DNA of 64,000 nt from Paracoccus spongiarum (GTDB lineage Bacteria > Pseudomonadota > Alphaproteobacteria > Rhodobacterales > Rhodobacteraceae), in NCBI RefSeq assembly GCF_030732095.1, contig NZ_JAVAMQ010000009.1, forward strand, positions 111,430-175,429. Reading direction: 5' to 3'. The translations under genes were made by a program, and so were the position numbers. This document shows, in pieces, positions 27,201-36,879 of this stretch; the stretch's first letter is position 1; every line of letters starts with the position of its first letter. Below the pieces are notes generated by a model that was given only the letters and a program-made list of their open reading frames with translations, made no database searches and was not told the DNA's origin.

Positions 27201-28039
27201 ACCGCCGACTTGGTGCCCTTGTAGCGCACCTCGGTGTAGAAATGCGCGTCGGGCGTGCGCGTCTGCGGCACGTTCGAGCCCCACAGCAGCAGGTAGCCCG
27301 CATTGTACCAGTCGGCCGATTCCGGCACGTCGGTCTGTTCGCCCCAAGTCTGCGGGCTGGCCGGGGGGAGGTCGCAATACCAGTCATAGAAGGACATGCA
27401 GGTGCCGCCCAGCAGCGACAGATAGCGCGTCCCGGCAGCATAGGACACCATCGACATCGCCGGGATGGGCGAGAAGCCGAACACCCGGTCGGGGCCGTAT
27501 CGGTGCGCCGTGTAGGCATTGGCCGCGGCGACGATCTCGGTCGCCTCGTCCCAGGTCGCGCGCACGAAGCCGCCCTTGCCCCGCGCCCTCGTAAAGCTGG
27601 CGCGGGCCTCGGGGTCGGACTGGATTGCGGCCCAGGCGGCGACCGGCGACATGCTGCGCCGCTTCTCGCGCCACAGCCGCATCAGCCGGCCGCGGATCAG
27701 CGGCGTCTTGACCCGGTTGGCCGAGTACAGATACCAGCTGTAGGACGCGCCGCGCGCGCAGCCACGCGGTTCGTGGTTGGGCAGGTCGGGGCGGGTGCGC
27801 GGGTAGTCGGTCTGCTGCGTCTCCCAGGTGACGATGCCCGACTTGACATAGATCTTCCAGCTGCACGACCCCGTGCAGTTCACCCCGTGGGTCGAGCGCA
27901 CGATCTTGTCGTGCTGCCAGCGCGAGCGATAGGTATCCTCCCAGTCGCGGCTTTCGGTTGTCGTCTGGCCGTGGCCATCCGCGAACACGTCCTTGCGGGT
28001 GCTTTTCAGGAAGTTCAGGCGATCCAGAAGATGGCTCAT
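24206..28039 (-). CDS. narG: Respiratory nitrate reductase alpha subunit (Mo-bisMGD)
   Basis: The catalytic subunit reduces nitrate to nitrite at a molybdenum bis-MGD centre on the cytoplasmic side. The 1277-residue length is normal. The FS0 cluster ligands are His51, Cys55, Cys59 and Cys94 (HGVNCTGSC ... RGCARG). The Mo-ligand aspartate is in SFYDWYCDLPPASP. The N-terminal tail SHLLDRLNFL is the NarJ-binding region. AAGGAG lies 8 bases before the ATG, which is 21 bp after the narK stop. NarGHI is oriented inward, so nitrate must first be imported by NarK. Confidence 0.98.
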   Translation of the reverse strand: MSHLLDRLNFLKSTRKDVFADGHGQTTTESRDWEDTYRSRWQHDKIVRSTHGVNCTGSCSWKIYVKSGIVTWETQQTDYPRTRPDLPNHEPRGCARGASYSWYLYSANRVKTPLIRGRLMRLWREKRRSMSPVAAWAAIQSDPEARASFTRARGKGGFVRATWDEATEIVAAANAYTAHRYGPDRVFGFSPIPAMSMVSYAAGTRYLSLLGGTCMSFYDWYCDLPPASPQTWGEQTDVPESADWYNAGYLLLWGSNVPQTRTPDAHFYTEVRYKGTKSAVICPDYSEAAKFGDIWLNAKQGTDAALGMAFGHVILREFHLDRQVPYFEDYCRRYSDMPMLVRLDRQGDRLVPGRQLRAADLADGLGQSSHPDWKTVAIDEASGDLVAPNGSIGFRWTGEGTKATVKEPGTQTGVTQAEEMQTGRWNLEEKAASRDVRLKLSLILDEDRDEVAAVDFPYFGGVATNGFQVDDRGDVLRRNVPAKRITLADGSEALVATVFDLLCANYSLDRGLGGESVARDYDADVPFTPAWAERITGVRRDKIIEVAREFAANAEKTNGRSMVIIGAAMNHWFHMDMNYRAVINMLVMCGCVGQSGGGWAHYVGQEKLRPQTGWTALAFALDWARPPRHMNSTSAFYAHTDQWRYETVSAAEILSPTAPEGDWDRLSLIDYNIRAERMGWLPSAPQLKTNPLQVGRAAKAAGVPVRDYVAERLASGDLQMSCEDPDAPENWPRNLFVWRSNLLGSSGKGHEYFLKHLLGTDHGVQGKDLGAEGRQKPVEAAWHDKAPEGKLDLLVTIDFRMSTTAVYADIVLPTASWYEKDDMNTSDMHPFIHPLQAAVDPAYQAKSDWEIFKSIARKFSEVAPEVLGVETDVVQLPLQHDSAAEIAQDLVRDWKRGECDLIPGKTAPAYIEVQRDYPNLCNRFTALGPLMEKIGNGGKGIAWDTKTEVHHLKALNGTVTEDGPTRGLARIDTAIDACEVVLMLAPETNGEVAVKAWQALGKATGRSHAHLAEVKHDEKIRFRDIAAQPRKIISSPTWSGIESETVCYNAGWTNVHELIPWRTLSGRQQLYQDHEWMRAFGEFFVTWRPPVDLKTVGADATKSLASGERHVVLNFLTPHQKWGIHSTYTDNLLMLTLNRGGPVVWLSEIDARKAGLVDNDWVEVFNSNGVIAARAVVSQRMKEGTMFMYHAQEKIVNTPGSQITGQRGGIHNSVTRIVLKPTHMIGGYAQLSYGFNYYGTVGANRDEFVIVRKMARVDWLDAPVNEAPATQSTEAAE

Positions 28040-28060
28040 CTTGCTGTCTCCTTTCGGGGG

Positions 28061-30778
28061 TCAGGCAGTTTGCGGGGCGGCCGGCGCTGCGCGCCCGCCT
28101 TCGAGGTCGTGCAGCACGCCGCCCCGCCGGGTATAGATGGCCCAGGTGATGCCGAGGCAGATCACGTAGAAGCCCAGGAACGCCCACAGCGCGCCGGTGG
28201 GTGAGCCGGTCATGGCGATTGAGGTGCCGTAGGCCTTCGGGATGAAGAAGGCGCCATAGGCGGCAATGGCCGAGGTGAAGGCGATGATCGCGGCGCTTTC
28301 GCGTTCCGACTGCCGCCGGCGGGCGGCGGCGTCCAGCTCGGGCATCAGGCGCGGGATCTCGCGGCCCATGATCGCGGGGATCATCTGGAAGGTCGAGGCA
28401 TTGCCCACGCCGGTCAGGAAGAACAGCGCCATGAAGGCCGCGAAGAAGGCCAGAAAGCTGCCCGCGCCGAGCGCCGAGATGACCCCGAAGGTCGCCAGGA
28501 TCATCGCCGCGAAGGTCCAGAAGGTGACGCGGCCGCCGCCGAAGCGGTCGCTGATCCAGCCGGTACCGGCCCGGCTGAGCGCGCCGACCAGCGGGCCGAG
28601 GAACACGTATTGCAGGGCGTTCACCTCGGGGAAGGCCAGCTTGGTCAGCAGCGGAAAGCCCGCCGAATACCCGATGAAGCTGCCGAAGGTGCCGGTGTAG
28701 AGAATGCACATCAGCCAGTTGTGCTTGCGGGTGAAGATCACCGCCTGCTCGCGGAAACTCGCGCGTGCGTCGGCGATGTCGTTCATGCCCAGCCAGGCGG
28801 CGGCGGTGGCGACCAGGATGAAGGGCACCCAGACGAAGCCCGCGTTCTGCATCCACAGCCGCCCGCCATCAGCCAGCGGCTGCGGCGCCCCGCCCATCGC
28901 GCCAAAGACGCCCGCCGTGACGACCAGCGGCACCAGGAACTGCATGACCGACACGCCCAGATTGCCAAGGCCCGCATTCAGGGCCAGCGCGTTGCCCTTT
29001 TCGGCCTTGGGAAAGAAATAGGCGATATTGGCCATCGACGAGGCGAAGTTGCCGCCGCCGAACCCGCACAGCAGCGCCAGCGCGAGGAAGATCAGGTAGG
29101 GCGTCTGCGGGTTCTGCACCGCATAGCCGATGCCCAGGGCCGGCAGCAGCAGCGAGGCGGTGGCCAGCGTCGTCCACAGACGCCCGCCGAAGATCGGCAC
29201 CATGAAGCTGTAGAAGATCCGCAGCGTTGCCCCCGACAGGCCGGGCAGCGCCGCCAGCCAGAACAGCTGGCCCGTCGAGAACTGGAACCCGATTGCGGGC
29301 AGCCGGGCGACGACCATCGACCAGACCATCCAGACCGAGAAGGCCAGCAGCAGCGCCGGGATCGAGATCCACAGGTTGCGCCGGGCTATCCTGCGGCCCG
29401 TCGCGGCCCAGAACTGCGGGTCCTCGGGGCGCCAGTCGTCCAGCGTCCGGGGCATGGCGGTGCGTTCGGGATCGTGGACCTCGGCCAGTTCGGGGAAGGT
29501 CGGCAGCCGGTCCAGCGCCGCGCCGTGGGCCTTGCGCTCCATCGCGCGCACCGACAGGTGCATCCAGCCTGCCGAGACGACAACGATGACAAACAGCAGC
29601 GCGAAGCACGAGGTATAGACGCCGGTCAGGTCGAGAAGCGCGCCAAACACGATCGGCAGGATGAACCCGCCGAGGCCGCCGATCATGCCGACCAGGCCGC
29701 CCACCGCGCCGACATGGTCGGGATAATAGACCGGGATGTGCTTGTAGACCGCCGCCTTGCCAAGGCTCATGAAGAAGCCCAGCACGAACAGGGTGATGAC
29801 GAAACCCGGCAGGCCCATCTCGGTCGAGAAGGTGATCGCGCCGTCCTTGCCGTGGATGACATAGTCGGTCGGGGGATAGGACAGCATGAACAGCAGCACG
29901 GCCGAGAAGCCGAAGGTCCAGTACATCACCGTCCGCGCGCCGAAGCGGTCAGACAGCACACCGCCATAGGCCCGGAACACGCTGGCCGCGAGGCTGAAGG
30001 CCGCCGCCGCCATGCCTGCAACCCGCACGTCGGTTCGGTAGACGTCGATCAGGTAATGCGGCAGCCAAAGCGCCAGCGCGACGAAGCCTCCGAAGACGAA
30101 GAAGTAGTACAGGGCGAAGCGCCACACCTGCAGATTCTTCAGCGGCGCGAATTGCTGGGACAGCGAGGGCGCGGCGATCCCCTGCGCGCGGCGGGCGCGG
30201 AAGGCCGGATCGTCGCGTGCGACGATGAAGAACATGACGCCCATCAGCGCGATGCCAACCGCCCAGATCTGCGCGACCGCCTCCCAGCCCCAGGCCACCA
30301 GCACGAAGGGGGCGAGGAACTTGGTGACCGCGGCGCCGACATTGCCCATTCCGAAGATGCCAAGCGCAGTGCCCTGACGGCCGGCGGGGAACCATTTCGA
30401 TACATAGGCGACGCCGATGATGAACGACCCGCCGGCCAGCCCGACGCCCAGCGCGGCCAGCAGGAAGCCGCCATAGCTTTGCGCCCATGTCAGCGCCCAG
30501 GTGGCGGCGCCGGTCAGGATCATCTGCAACGGGAACACGATCCGCCCGCCATAGCGCTCGGTCCAGACGCCCAGGATCAGCCGGGTCAGCGAACCGGTCA
30601 GGATCGGCGTGGCGATCAGCAGGCCATACTGGAACTCGGTCAGGCCCAGCTCTTGCCTGATGGCGAGGCCGATGATGGAAAAGATCGTCCAGACGGCGAA
30701 GCACAGGGTGAAGGCCAGGGTGCTGAGCCACAGCGCCTTCTGCTGGTCCGCTGGCGAGGGAAACTGGGTGTCGGACAT
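28061..30778 (-). CDS. narK: Fused nitrate/nitrite transporter (NarK1-NarK2)
   Basis: A 905-residue protein made of two complete major-facilitator domains, each with about 12 helices, joined near residue 440-470. The first half carries GLAGGSFIIGVAYVSKWFP, and the second carries the nitrate signature GFGGGNFASSMANIAYFFP. In Paracoccus the first domain is a proton-linked nitrate importer and the second a nitrate/nitrite antiporter, so one polypeptide primes and sustains respiration. I start at ATG 30778, which has GGAG upstream and begins MSDTQFPSPADQQKALWL. Longer in-frame starts lack support. First gene of the operon. Confidence 0.94.
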   Translation of the reverse strand: MSDTQFPSPADQQKALWLSTLAFTLCFAVWTIFSIIGLAIRQELGLTEFQYGLLIATPILTGSLTRLILGVWTERYGGRIVFPLQMILTGAATWALTWAQSYGGFLLAALGVGLAGGSFIIGVAYVSKWFPAGRQGTALGIFGMGNVGAAVTKFLAPFVLVAWGWEAVAQIWAVGIALMGVMFFIVARDDPAFRARRAQGIAAPSLSQQFAPLKNLQVWRFALYYFFVFGGFVALALWLPHYLIDVYRTDVRVAGMAAAAFSLAASVFRAYGGVLSDRFGARTVMYWTFGFSAVLLFMLSYPPTDYVIHGKDGAITFSTEMGLPGFVITLFVLGFFMSLGKAAVYKHIPVYYPDHVGAVGGLVGMIGGLGGFILPIVFGALLDLTGVYTSCFALLFVIVVVSAGWMHLSVRAMERKAHGAALDRLPTFPELAEVHDPERTAMPRTLDDWRPEDPQFWAATGRRIARRNLWISIPALLLAFSVWMVWSMVVARLPAIGFQFSTGQLFWLAALPGLSGATLRIFYSFMVPIFGGRLWTTLATASLLLPALGIGYAVQNPQTPYLIFLALALLCGFGGGNFASSMANIAYFFPKAEKGNALALNAGLGNLGVSVMQFLVPLVVTAGVFGAMGGAPQPLADGGRLWMQNAGFVWVPFILVATAAAWLGMNDIADARASFREQAVIFTRKHNWLMCILYTGTFGSFIGYSAGFPLLTKLAFPEVNALQYVFLGPLVGALSRAGTGWISDRFGGGRVTFWTFAAMILATFGVISALGAGSFLAFFAAFMALFFLTGVGNASTFQMIPAIMGREIPRLMPELDAAARRRQSERESAAIIAFTSAIAAYGAFFIPKAYGTSIAMTGSPTGALWAFLGFYVICLGITWAIYTRRGGVLHDLEGGRAAPAAPQTA

Positions 30779-30853
30779 GCCGGCTTGCTCCATCGGGCCC
30801 CGGTGGGTCGGGGGCGGTCGCGCCTCAGTCAGCATGGGTGGGCAGGACCCGAC

Positions 30854-30867
30854 TTGATCTGCGTCAA
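30854..30867 (-). promoter_or_regulatory. FNR/NarR-type binding site upstream of narK
   Basis: TTGATCTGCGTCAA matches the FNR-family consensus TTGAT-N4-ATCAA with one change in the right arm. Its centre is 82-83 bp upstream of the narK start codon, a distance that suits activation at about -41.5 if the leader is about 40 nt. FnrP and NarR are the expected regulators, from knowledge of Paracoccus. Confidence 0.7.
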
Positions 30868-30989
30868 TCGGGGCGGGCCGCGTCCGGCAAACGGCATCGG
30901 CTTGCGAATTGCCGTTTCCGGGTGCCGGAAAACCCGGCGGCGGGCATGTGTCGCGTCACCCCGCCACTTGCCGCATCGCGAGAGGCGAC

Positions 30990-31003
30990 TTGACACATGT
31001 CAA
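30990..31003 (+). promoter_or_regulatory. FNR/NarR-type binding site upstream of narR
   Basis: TTGACACATGTCAA is a perfect palindrome of the FNR-family type (TTGAC-N4-GTCAA). Its centre is about 78 bp upstream of the narR start codon, and it faces the divergent narK box at 129 bp distance. It may serve autoregulation of narR or oxygen control by another FNR protein. Confidence 0.65.
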
Positions 31004-31074
31004 GGAACTGCACCGCCCTGTTCGGCAAGAAGGTTGACGAGACCCGCGGCACCCGAGCGATTCGAAGGACAGCC

Positions 31075-31761
31075 ATGCGCGACGCCGATCGACAGGAGAT
31101 CAGGGCCCTCGGCCTGTTTCGCACCATGGACGGGGCCGTCTTCGCCGACCTCATGCAGGCCGCCTATGCGCAGGAATTCCCGGCCCGGCTGGAACTGGCG
31201 CGGCAGGGAGGGCGGGCCGACTTCCTGCATGTGCTGGTCGCGGGCTCGGTCGAGCTGTTCGCCGAATGGAACGGGCGCGAGACGACGCTGGCGATCGTGG
31301 CGCCGGTGCGCAGCTTCATCCTGGCCGCCTGCACCCGCGACGCGCCGCAGCTGATGTCGGCGCGCACGCTGGAACGCAGCCGGCTGGTGCTGATCCCGGC
31401 CGTCGACCTGCGCGCGGCGATCCGGCGCGACCCGGCTTTTGCCTCGGACGTGATCGACGAACTCGCCTCGGGTTATCGCGGCATGGTGCGCCATGCCAAG
31501 GCCACCAAGCTGCGCAGCGCCCGGGAAAGGCTGGCTGCCTTCCTGCTGCAGCAATCGGCGCAGCGTCAGGGCATCGCCGGCTTCGTGCTGCCACAGGAAA
31601 AGCGCATCCTGGCCTCGTATCTGGGGATGACGCCCGAAAGCCTGTCGCGCAGCTTTCGCGATCTCGCCGACAAGGGCGTGCATCTGGACGGGATGCGCGT
31701 GACGATCACCGATTTCGCCCGCCTCAGCGCCATCGCCATGCCCGATCCGCTGATAGACTGA
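31075..31761 (+). CDS. narR: CRP/FNR-family nitrate-response regulator (NarR-like)
   Basis: A 228-residue transcription factor with an N-terminal cyclic-nucleotide-type beta-barrel and a C-terminal helix-turn-helix (EKRILASYLGMTPESLSRSF). The N-terminus has no cysteine cluster, so it lacks the oxygen-sensing [4Fe-4S] centre of FnrP. With its place next to narK, this fits NarR, the activator of nar genes in response to nitrate or nitrite in Paracoccus. ATG 31075 follows AAGGA; upstream in-frame starts would fall within the FNR-type box. The effector is inferred. Confidence 0.85.
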   Translation: MRDADRQEIRALGLFRTMDGAVFADLMQAAYAQEFPARLELARQGGRADFLHVLVAGSVELFAEWNGRETTLAIVAPVRSFILAACTRDAPQLMSARTLERSRLVLIPAVDLRAAIRRDPAFASDVIDELASGYRGMVRHAKATKLRSARERLAAFLLQQSAQRQGIAGFVLPQEKRILASYLGMTPESLSRSFRDLADKGVHLDGMRVTITDFARLSAIAMPDPLID

Positions 31762-31940
31762 GGCCGGACGCGCCGGATTGAGCGCGGGCGCCCGCGATGC
31801 TAGGGCTGTCGGACCAGACCTGACGGGACACGCCGGTGCGGCGTCGTGCCCGAACCCCTGACGGAGCGGACGGGCCGGATGCGCGATCCTCAGCAGACCT
31901 TTCGGCAGGACCGGCGCCGGCAATTCCCAAGGGCGGCGCG

Positions 31941-33092
31941 ATGACGCCCGCTGCGCGGATCGCCGCGGCCATCGGCGTGCTGGATCGCGTGATCGCGGGG
32001 CAGCCGGCCGAACAGGCGCTGCTGCAGTGGTCGCGCTCCAGCCGCTTTGCGGGGTCGGGGGACCGCGCAGCGGTGCGCGATCACGTCTTCGAGGCGCTGC
32101 GCCGCCGCAACAGCCTTGCCCGTCTGGGTGGCGGCGGTGACGGCCGGGCGCTGATGATCGGGCTGATGCGCGAGGCGGATTGCGATCCTGCCGACCTCTT
32201 CACCGGCGATGGCCATGCTCCGCCGCCGCTGTCCGCGGCCGAGCGCGACTGGCAGGCCACCGGCGATCCCGAGACTGATCTTCCCGCCTGGCTGCTGCCC
32301 TCATGGCGCGAGTCGCTTGGCGAAGACGCCGATGCCATCGCCGCGGCGATGGGGCATCGCGCGCCGGTCTGGCTGCGGGTCAACCCACTGCGCGGCGATA
32401 CCCCTCAGGCTGTCGCCATGCTGGCCCAGGAGGGAATCGAGACGAGGCCCGCGCCGCAGCTTGCCACCGCGCTTCGCGTGACCGCGGGGGAACGCCGGAT
32501 CCAGCAGGCCGCGGCCTATCGCGCGGGCCTTGTCGAAGTGCAGGACCTGTCGCCGCAACTGGCCTGCGCCGACCTTCCGCTGGCCTCGGGCGACCGTGTG
32601 CTGGATTTCTGCGCCGGGGGAGGGGGCAAGACCCTGGCCCTCGCCGGGATCGTTCCCGACCTGCAACTGGTTGCGCATGACGCCGACCCCGCCCGGATGC
32701 GCGATCTGCCGGCGCGGGCTCTGCGTGCGGGGGTGCAGGTGCAGGTCAGCCGGCAGCCGCAGGGGCCGTTCCGGCTTGTGCTGGCCGATGTCCCCTGCTC
32801 GGGCTCGGGAACGTGGCGGCGACAGCCCGATGCCCGGTGGCGGCTGACGCCCGGCTTGCTGGAGGGCCTGCTCGGGGCCCAGGCGCAGATCCTGGACCGC
32901 TGCGCCGGGCTGGTGGCGCCGGGCGGGCATCTGGCCTACATGACCTGCTCGCTGCTGCGGGACGAGAACGATCACCAGATCGCCGCGTTTCTCGCGCGCA
33001 ACCCCCTGTTTTCAGAGGTTTCACGCACGCTGTGGACGCCGCTGCAGGCCGGCGACGGCTTCTTCCGGGCGATCCTGCGTCGGGCATCCTGA
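31941..33092 (+). CDS. RsmB/NOP-family RNA (cytosine-5) methyltransferase
   Basis: A 383-residue enzyme that uses S-adenosylmethionine to methylate cytosine in RNA, probably 16S rRNA. An N-terminal NusB-like helical part is followed by the methyltransferase domain with VLDFCAGGGGKTLALA as the SAM-binding motif. Cys286 lies in DVPCSGSGTWRR and the nucleophile Cys336 in MTCSLL. It resembles RsmB, though the N-terminal domain is short and the exact target is uncertain. I start at ATG 31941; upstream in-frame sequence is low-complexity and atypical. It ends 91 bp before the kinase gene. Confidence 0.87.
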   Translation: MTPAARIAAAIGVLDRVIAGQPAEQALLQWSRSSRFAGSGDRAAVRDHVFEALRRRNSLARLGGGGDGRALMIGLMREADCDPADLFTGDGHAPPPLSAAERDWQATGDPETDLPAWLLPSWRESLGEDADAIAAAMGHRAPVWLRVNPLRGDTPQAVAMLAQEGIETRPAPQLATALRVTAGERRIQQAAAYRAGLVEVQDLSPQLACADLPLASGDRVLDFCAGGGGKTLALAGIVPDLQLVAHDADPARMRDLPARALRAGVQVQVSRQPQGPFRLVLADVPCSGSGTWRRQPDARWRLTPGLLEGLLGAQAQILDRCAGLVAPGGHLAYMTCSLLRDENDHQIAAFLARNPLFSEVSRTLWTPLQAGDGFFRAILRRAS

Positions 33093-33183
33093 GAAGGGCG
33101 GCGGCATGGGCAGGCGGATTAACGCTATCTTAAGCAGTCACCGGCTATTCCGACGACAGGAACGGCGCAGGGAGACGATTCGC

Positions 33184-35313
33184 ATGGCGCATTGGGACGA
33201 CCAGTTGGGCATTCCGCGTTCGGCGCTGTCGGCCCTGCCGCTGCTGCTGCTGCCGACGGCAGTCGGCGCGCTGGTGCTTCTGGTCTTGCCGGGGGCGGGC
33301 GCGGGCAAGGCGGCCATCGTCTTCTCGACCGTAGCCGTGGCCTGGTATCTGCTGGGCGGGGCGATGTCGCTGTCGCATGGCCTGCGCCAGATCGCCGGGC
33401 GCCGGGCGCTGGCGGCCATCCGGGGCGAGGTGGCGGCCACGCCCGAGCCGGTGTGGATCTGCGACTGCGAAAGCCGGGTGCTGTTCCAGAATACCGCCGC
33501 GCGCGAGGATTTCGGCGACATCGCCGGACAAAACATCGTGACGCTGCTGGGCCGGCTGCGCGCCGACGCCGAAGGCGATCTTGCCGATCTGTCGGCGCGC
33601 AGCCTGCGCACCGGCTGTGCCGAACTGGCGCTGCCGAACGGCGACAGCCTGGCGTTGAGCCGGGCGGCAGACGCGCCGCTGCAGGTCTGGTCCTATCACC
33701 GTCCGGGCGAGGTGGCACAACTCGCCGAGGTCGAGATGGCACTGGCGTTGGATGACGAGGATGGGGTCGATGATTTCGAGGTGATGCCTGTCGCGCTGCT
33801 GCGGCTGGGGCCGGACGGAACGATCCGGCGCGCCAATGCCGCGGCGCGTCGCCTGCTGGGCGCGCGGCTGCCGGCCGATGATGCACAGGTTCAGCTGGGC
33901 AGCCTGCTGGAAGGCCCCGGGCGGCCTCTGGGCGACTGGATCGCGGATGCCTGCGCCGGCCGCACCGATGGCCGGGCCGAGATGCTGCGGCTGCGCCAGC
34001 CGGCCGGCGATGCGCGGCTGGTCGATGCCGGTCGCGATACGCATTTTCAGGTCTCGTTGTCATCCGACCCGCTGCACAAGCCCGGCCTGATCGCCGTCCT
34101 CAGCGATGCCAGCGCCCTCAAGACCCTCGAGGCGCAGTTCGTGCAAAGCCAGAAGATGCAGGCCATCGGCCAGCTTGCCGGCGGCGTCGCGCATGATTTC
34201 AACAACCTACTGACGGCGATCAGCGGGCATTGCGACCTGTTGATGCTGCGCCATGACAAGGGCCACCCCGACTATGCCGATCTGGACCAGATCAGCCAGA
34301 ACGCCAACCGCGCCGCCGCCCTGGTCGGTCAGCTGCTGGCCTTCTCGCGCAAGCAGACGCTGCGCCTCGAGACGCTGGACCTGCGCGACACGCTGGCCGA
34401 TCTGACCCATCTTCTGAACCGGCTGGTCGGCGAGCGCGTCGGCCTGGCCATCACCCACGATCCCGCGCTGCGCCCGATCCGGGCCGACAAGCGCCAGCTG
34501 GAGCAGGTCATCATGAACCTCGTCGTCAACGCCCGTGACGCCATGCCGGAGGGCGGCGAGATCCGCATCGACACCGAGACGCTGCATCTGGCGGCGCCGC
34601 TGTCGCGCGATCGCGCCGCCTTGCCGCGCGGCGATTATGTGCGGGTCAGCGTCACCGACGAGGGATGCGGCATCCCGGCCGAGATCCGCGACAAGATCTT
34701 CGAGCCGTTTTTCACCACCAAGCGCACCGGCGAGGGCACCGGGCTGGGCCTGTCCACGGCCTATGGCATCGTCAAGCAGACCGGCGGCTACATCTTCTGC
34801 GACAGCACCCCGGGTCGCGGGACGACCTTCTCGCTGTATTTCCCTGCCCATGCCGGGGCCGCGCGTCCCGTGGCGCCCCCGCTTGCCCCGATTCCCGCGG
34901 TCGCGTCCGAGCCGCAGCCCGTCCGGCAGGCCACCGTGCTGCTGGTCGAGGACGAGGCGCCGGTCCGGGCCTTCGCGGCTCGCGCGCTGCGCCTGAAAGG
35001 ATACGACGTGCGCGAGGCCGACAGTGCCGAACAGGCCCTGGACCTGCTGGGTGACAGCCGCCTGAAGGTGGATGTCTTCGTGACGGACGTGGTGATGCCG
35101 GGCATGGACGGCCCAAGCTGGGTGCGGACCGCGCTGAAGGATCGGCCGGGGACACGGGTGGTCTTCATGTCGGGCTATACCGAGGACATCTTCGGAGAGG
35201 GCCATGCCCCGGTGCCAAACTCGCTGTTCCTCGCAAAGCCCTTCACGCTGGCGGAACTGACTGGCAGCGTCGAACGTCAGCTGTCGGGCGGCGAGGCCCC
35301 GCCGCTGCACTGA
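33184..35313 (+). CDS. cckA: CckA-like hybrid histidine kinase
   Basis: A 709-residue membrane kinase with two N-terminal hydrophobic segments (about residues 16-63), PAS-like sensor regions, a histidine kinase core and a C-terminal receiver domain. The phosphorylated histidine is His337 in [11 protein letters not shown]. The ATP-lid motifs [18 protein letters not shown] and GTGLGLS follow. The receiver aspartate is Asp635 in [10 protein letters not shown]. This layout and the HDFNNLL box match CckA, which phosphorylates CtrA through ChpT. In Rhodobacterales that pathway governs motility and gene-transfer agents rather than essential cell cycle steps. A good ribosome-binding site (GGGAG) supports the start. 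Confidence 0.87.
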   Translation: MAHWDDQLGIPRSALSALPLLLLPTAVGALVLLVLPGAGAGKAAIVFSTVAVAWYLLGGAMSLSHGLRQIAGRRALAAIRGEVAATPEPVWICDCESRVLFQNTAAREDFGDIAGQNIVTLLGRLRADAEGDLADLSARSLRTGCAELALPNGDSLALSRAADAPLQVWSYHRPGEVAQLAEVEMALALDDEDGVDDFEVMPVALLRLGPDGTIRRANAAARRLLGARLPADDAQVQLGSLLEGPGRPLGDWIADACAGRTDGRAEMLRLRQPAGDARLVDAGRDTHFQVSLSSDPLHKPGLIAVLSDASALKTLEAQFVQSQKMQAIGQLAGGVAHDFNNLLTAISGHCDLLMLRHDKGHPDYADLDQISQNANRAAALVGQLLAFSRKQTLRLETLDLRDTLADLTHLLNRLVGERVGLAITHDPALRPIRADKRQLEQVIMNLVVNARDAMPEGGEIRIDTETLHLAAPLSRDRAALPRGDYVRVSVTDEGCGIPAEIRDKIFEPFFTTKRTGEGTGLGLSTAYGIVKQTGGYIFCDSTPGRGTTFSLYFPAHAGAARPVAPPLAPIPAVASEPQPVRQATVLLVEDEAPVRAFAARALRLKGYDVREADSAEQALDLLGDSRLKVDVFVTDVVMPGMDGPSWVRTALKDRPGTRVVFMSGYTEDIFGEGHAPVPNSLFLAKPFTLAELTGSVERQLSGGEAPPLH

Positions 35314-35528
35314 GGCGGCAGGGCTTTCTGCGCGTGCAGGGCGGTGGTCGCGGCGACCGGGCCCGCCTAACGGTGATGGTCGTTCCCAGGGAAAGGGGCG
35401 GCGCCTGTGGCGTGATTGCCCGGGCGTTGCACCTCGCCCGCGCAGCCGGCTGATGCCCCGGGCGGTGGCGTCGGGCCATCGCTGGCCTACCGGCACTTCC
35501 CCCTGATCCAGTCTGCGGCAGGACGGGG

Positions 35529-36686
35529 GCCTTCACGGCAACCGTGGTCACCTCGATCCTGGCCGAGACCCCCTGTCGTCCTGAACAAGTATCTTGGCAT
35601 GCCGCCACCTGGTTCGACCGGATCGTCGTTCCGGCGAATGCCAGCACCGATGGCACGCTCGAGATGCCGCTGCGGCTGCACGAGATGGGTGTTATCCGTT
35701 GCCACGAGACCAAGGTGCCGCCCGGCCAGAAGCCTCATCCCCAAGCCCTGGAAATCGCCAATGGCTGCGAGGAGGGTCGCAGTTCACACTTCGTGATGGT
35801 TCTCGACGCGGACGCATTTCCGGTCGTCAAGCAGGCGCCCCATCATGTCGGTTAACTGCCGCGCCACATGGATGAGATGCGGTCCGACCGCATGGTGATC
35901 CCGTGGCGCATCTTCGGGTCGTCGCAGCGGGCGGGGTCTACCGATCAGCCCGTCATCGGCCGCTTCACACGATCGATGGGGGACTCTGCCCTGCCGAAGT
36001 CGGGCCTGACGACCCTGTTCCGCAGGGATGATCACAGCCGGCTCGCCATTCACCGCCCGAAACGGCTCATGAAGGGCGGCTGCCCGGCCGTCGAGGAAGC
36101 GCGGCAGGCGCGGATCGACACCGGCGGACAGGTGATGGATCCCGCAAGCCTGAAGCGGAATGGTGGCGTCGACCCGATCCGGCGGGACATGGCCGAAGTC
36201 GCCCATTTCATGATCAGGAGGCTGGATGAATATCTGCTGAAGATCTTTCGTGGGGACGGGCTGATGACTTCGAACCGCCATGGGATCGGCTGTTGGCGCG
36301 GCCCTGGTCGCAATGATGCGGCCGATCTGGTGGCGGCCGACCATGTCGAGGGGTTCGGGGCGGAGTATGGCCGCCTGACGGCGAACCCTGAACCGGCCGC
36401 TCTGCATCGACGCACGGTGGAACACCGCCTTGCAAAGCCGAGGCGGCTTCTGTCCAGCGACGAGGTCCGGGATTTGCGATCCATCCTCAAGCGCAGCACG
36501 GACGGGACCGTGACAGTCGACGACCTTGCGCAATCCCGCCGCCTGGTGACGCAGATCTCGCCATCGGTGGCACCTCGGAACGCGCTGGACGGCGATATGC
36601 CGCGCCCCGGTGCCGGTCGGCATGACGACCGCGGGCGCGGCGGATGCCGGTACGATCGCGGCGCGATTGGCCGATCTCCTCGGTGA
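35529..36686 (+). pseudogene. Decayed family-2 glycosyltransferase
   Basis: A single reading frame resembles the family-2 glycosyltransferases common in Rhodobacteraceae. It shows VVTSIL, WFDRIVVPANASTDGT, FVMVLDADAF (DxD site), then WRIFGSS and QPVIGRFTRSMGD. Further on, VAHFMIRRLDEYLLKI matches the family's conserved late block. A TAA at 35853-35855 interrupts the frame, so part two would need restart at ATG 35868. The N-terminus is incomplete and key motif residues look changed (DADAF for the usual DADEF). I read it as a dead gene. The last 200 bases of the frame show no recognisable similarity. Confidence 0.65.
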
Positions 36687-36879
36687 TGAGCCCTCGCGGC
36701 GCCTTCCATCGCCCGCTCGATCTCGACGTCGTCATGGAGGTGGTGATCCGCGGTCAGGTCAGCCGTCCCGGGATTAATGGATTGGATCATGTCGATCTCC
36801 AAAGGCTGTGCGGTGGCGAAACCGGACGGGTGGCCAGACCTCTCTGTGGATATGTCGAGATCAAGAACCAATCTCGTTT

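Noticed and set aside
24992..28204. 1070-codon open frame antisense to narG
   Set aside because: Runs opposite the well-conserved NarG sequence and starts and ends without relation to regulatory sites; a third-position GC artefact.
30997..31074. Longer narR protein starting at the ATG inside the FNR-type box
   Set aside because: The added 26 residues are unlike the family, there is no ribosome-binding site, and the promoter element would lie inside the coding region.
35784..36623. 280-codon minus-strand frame in the decayed locus
   Set aside because: No recognisable motif, and the opposite strand shows the glycosyltransferase blocks in order.
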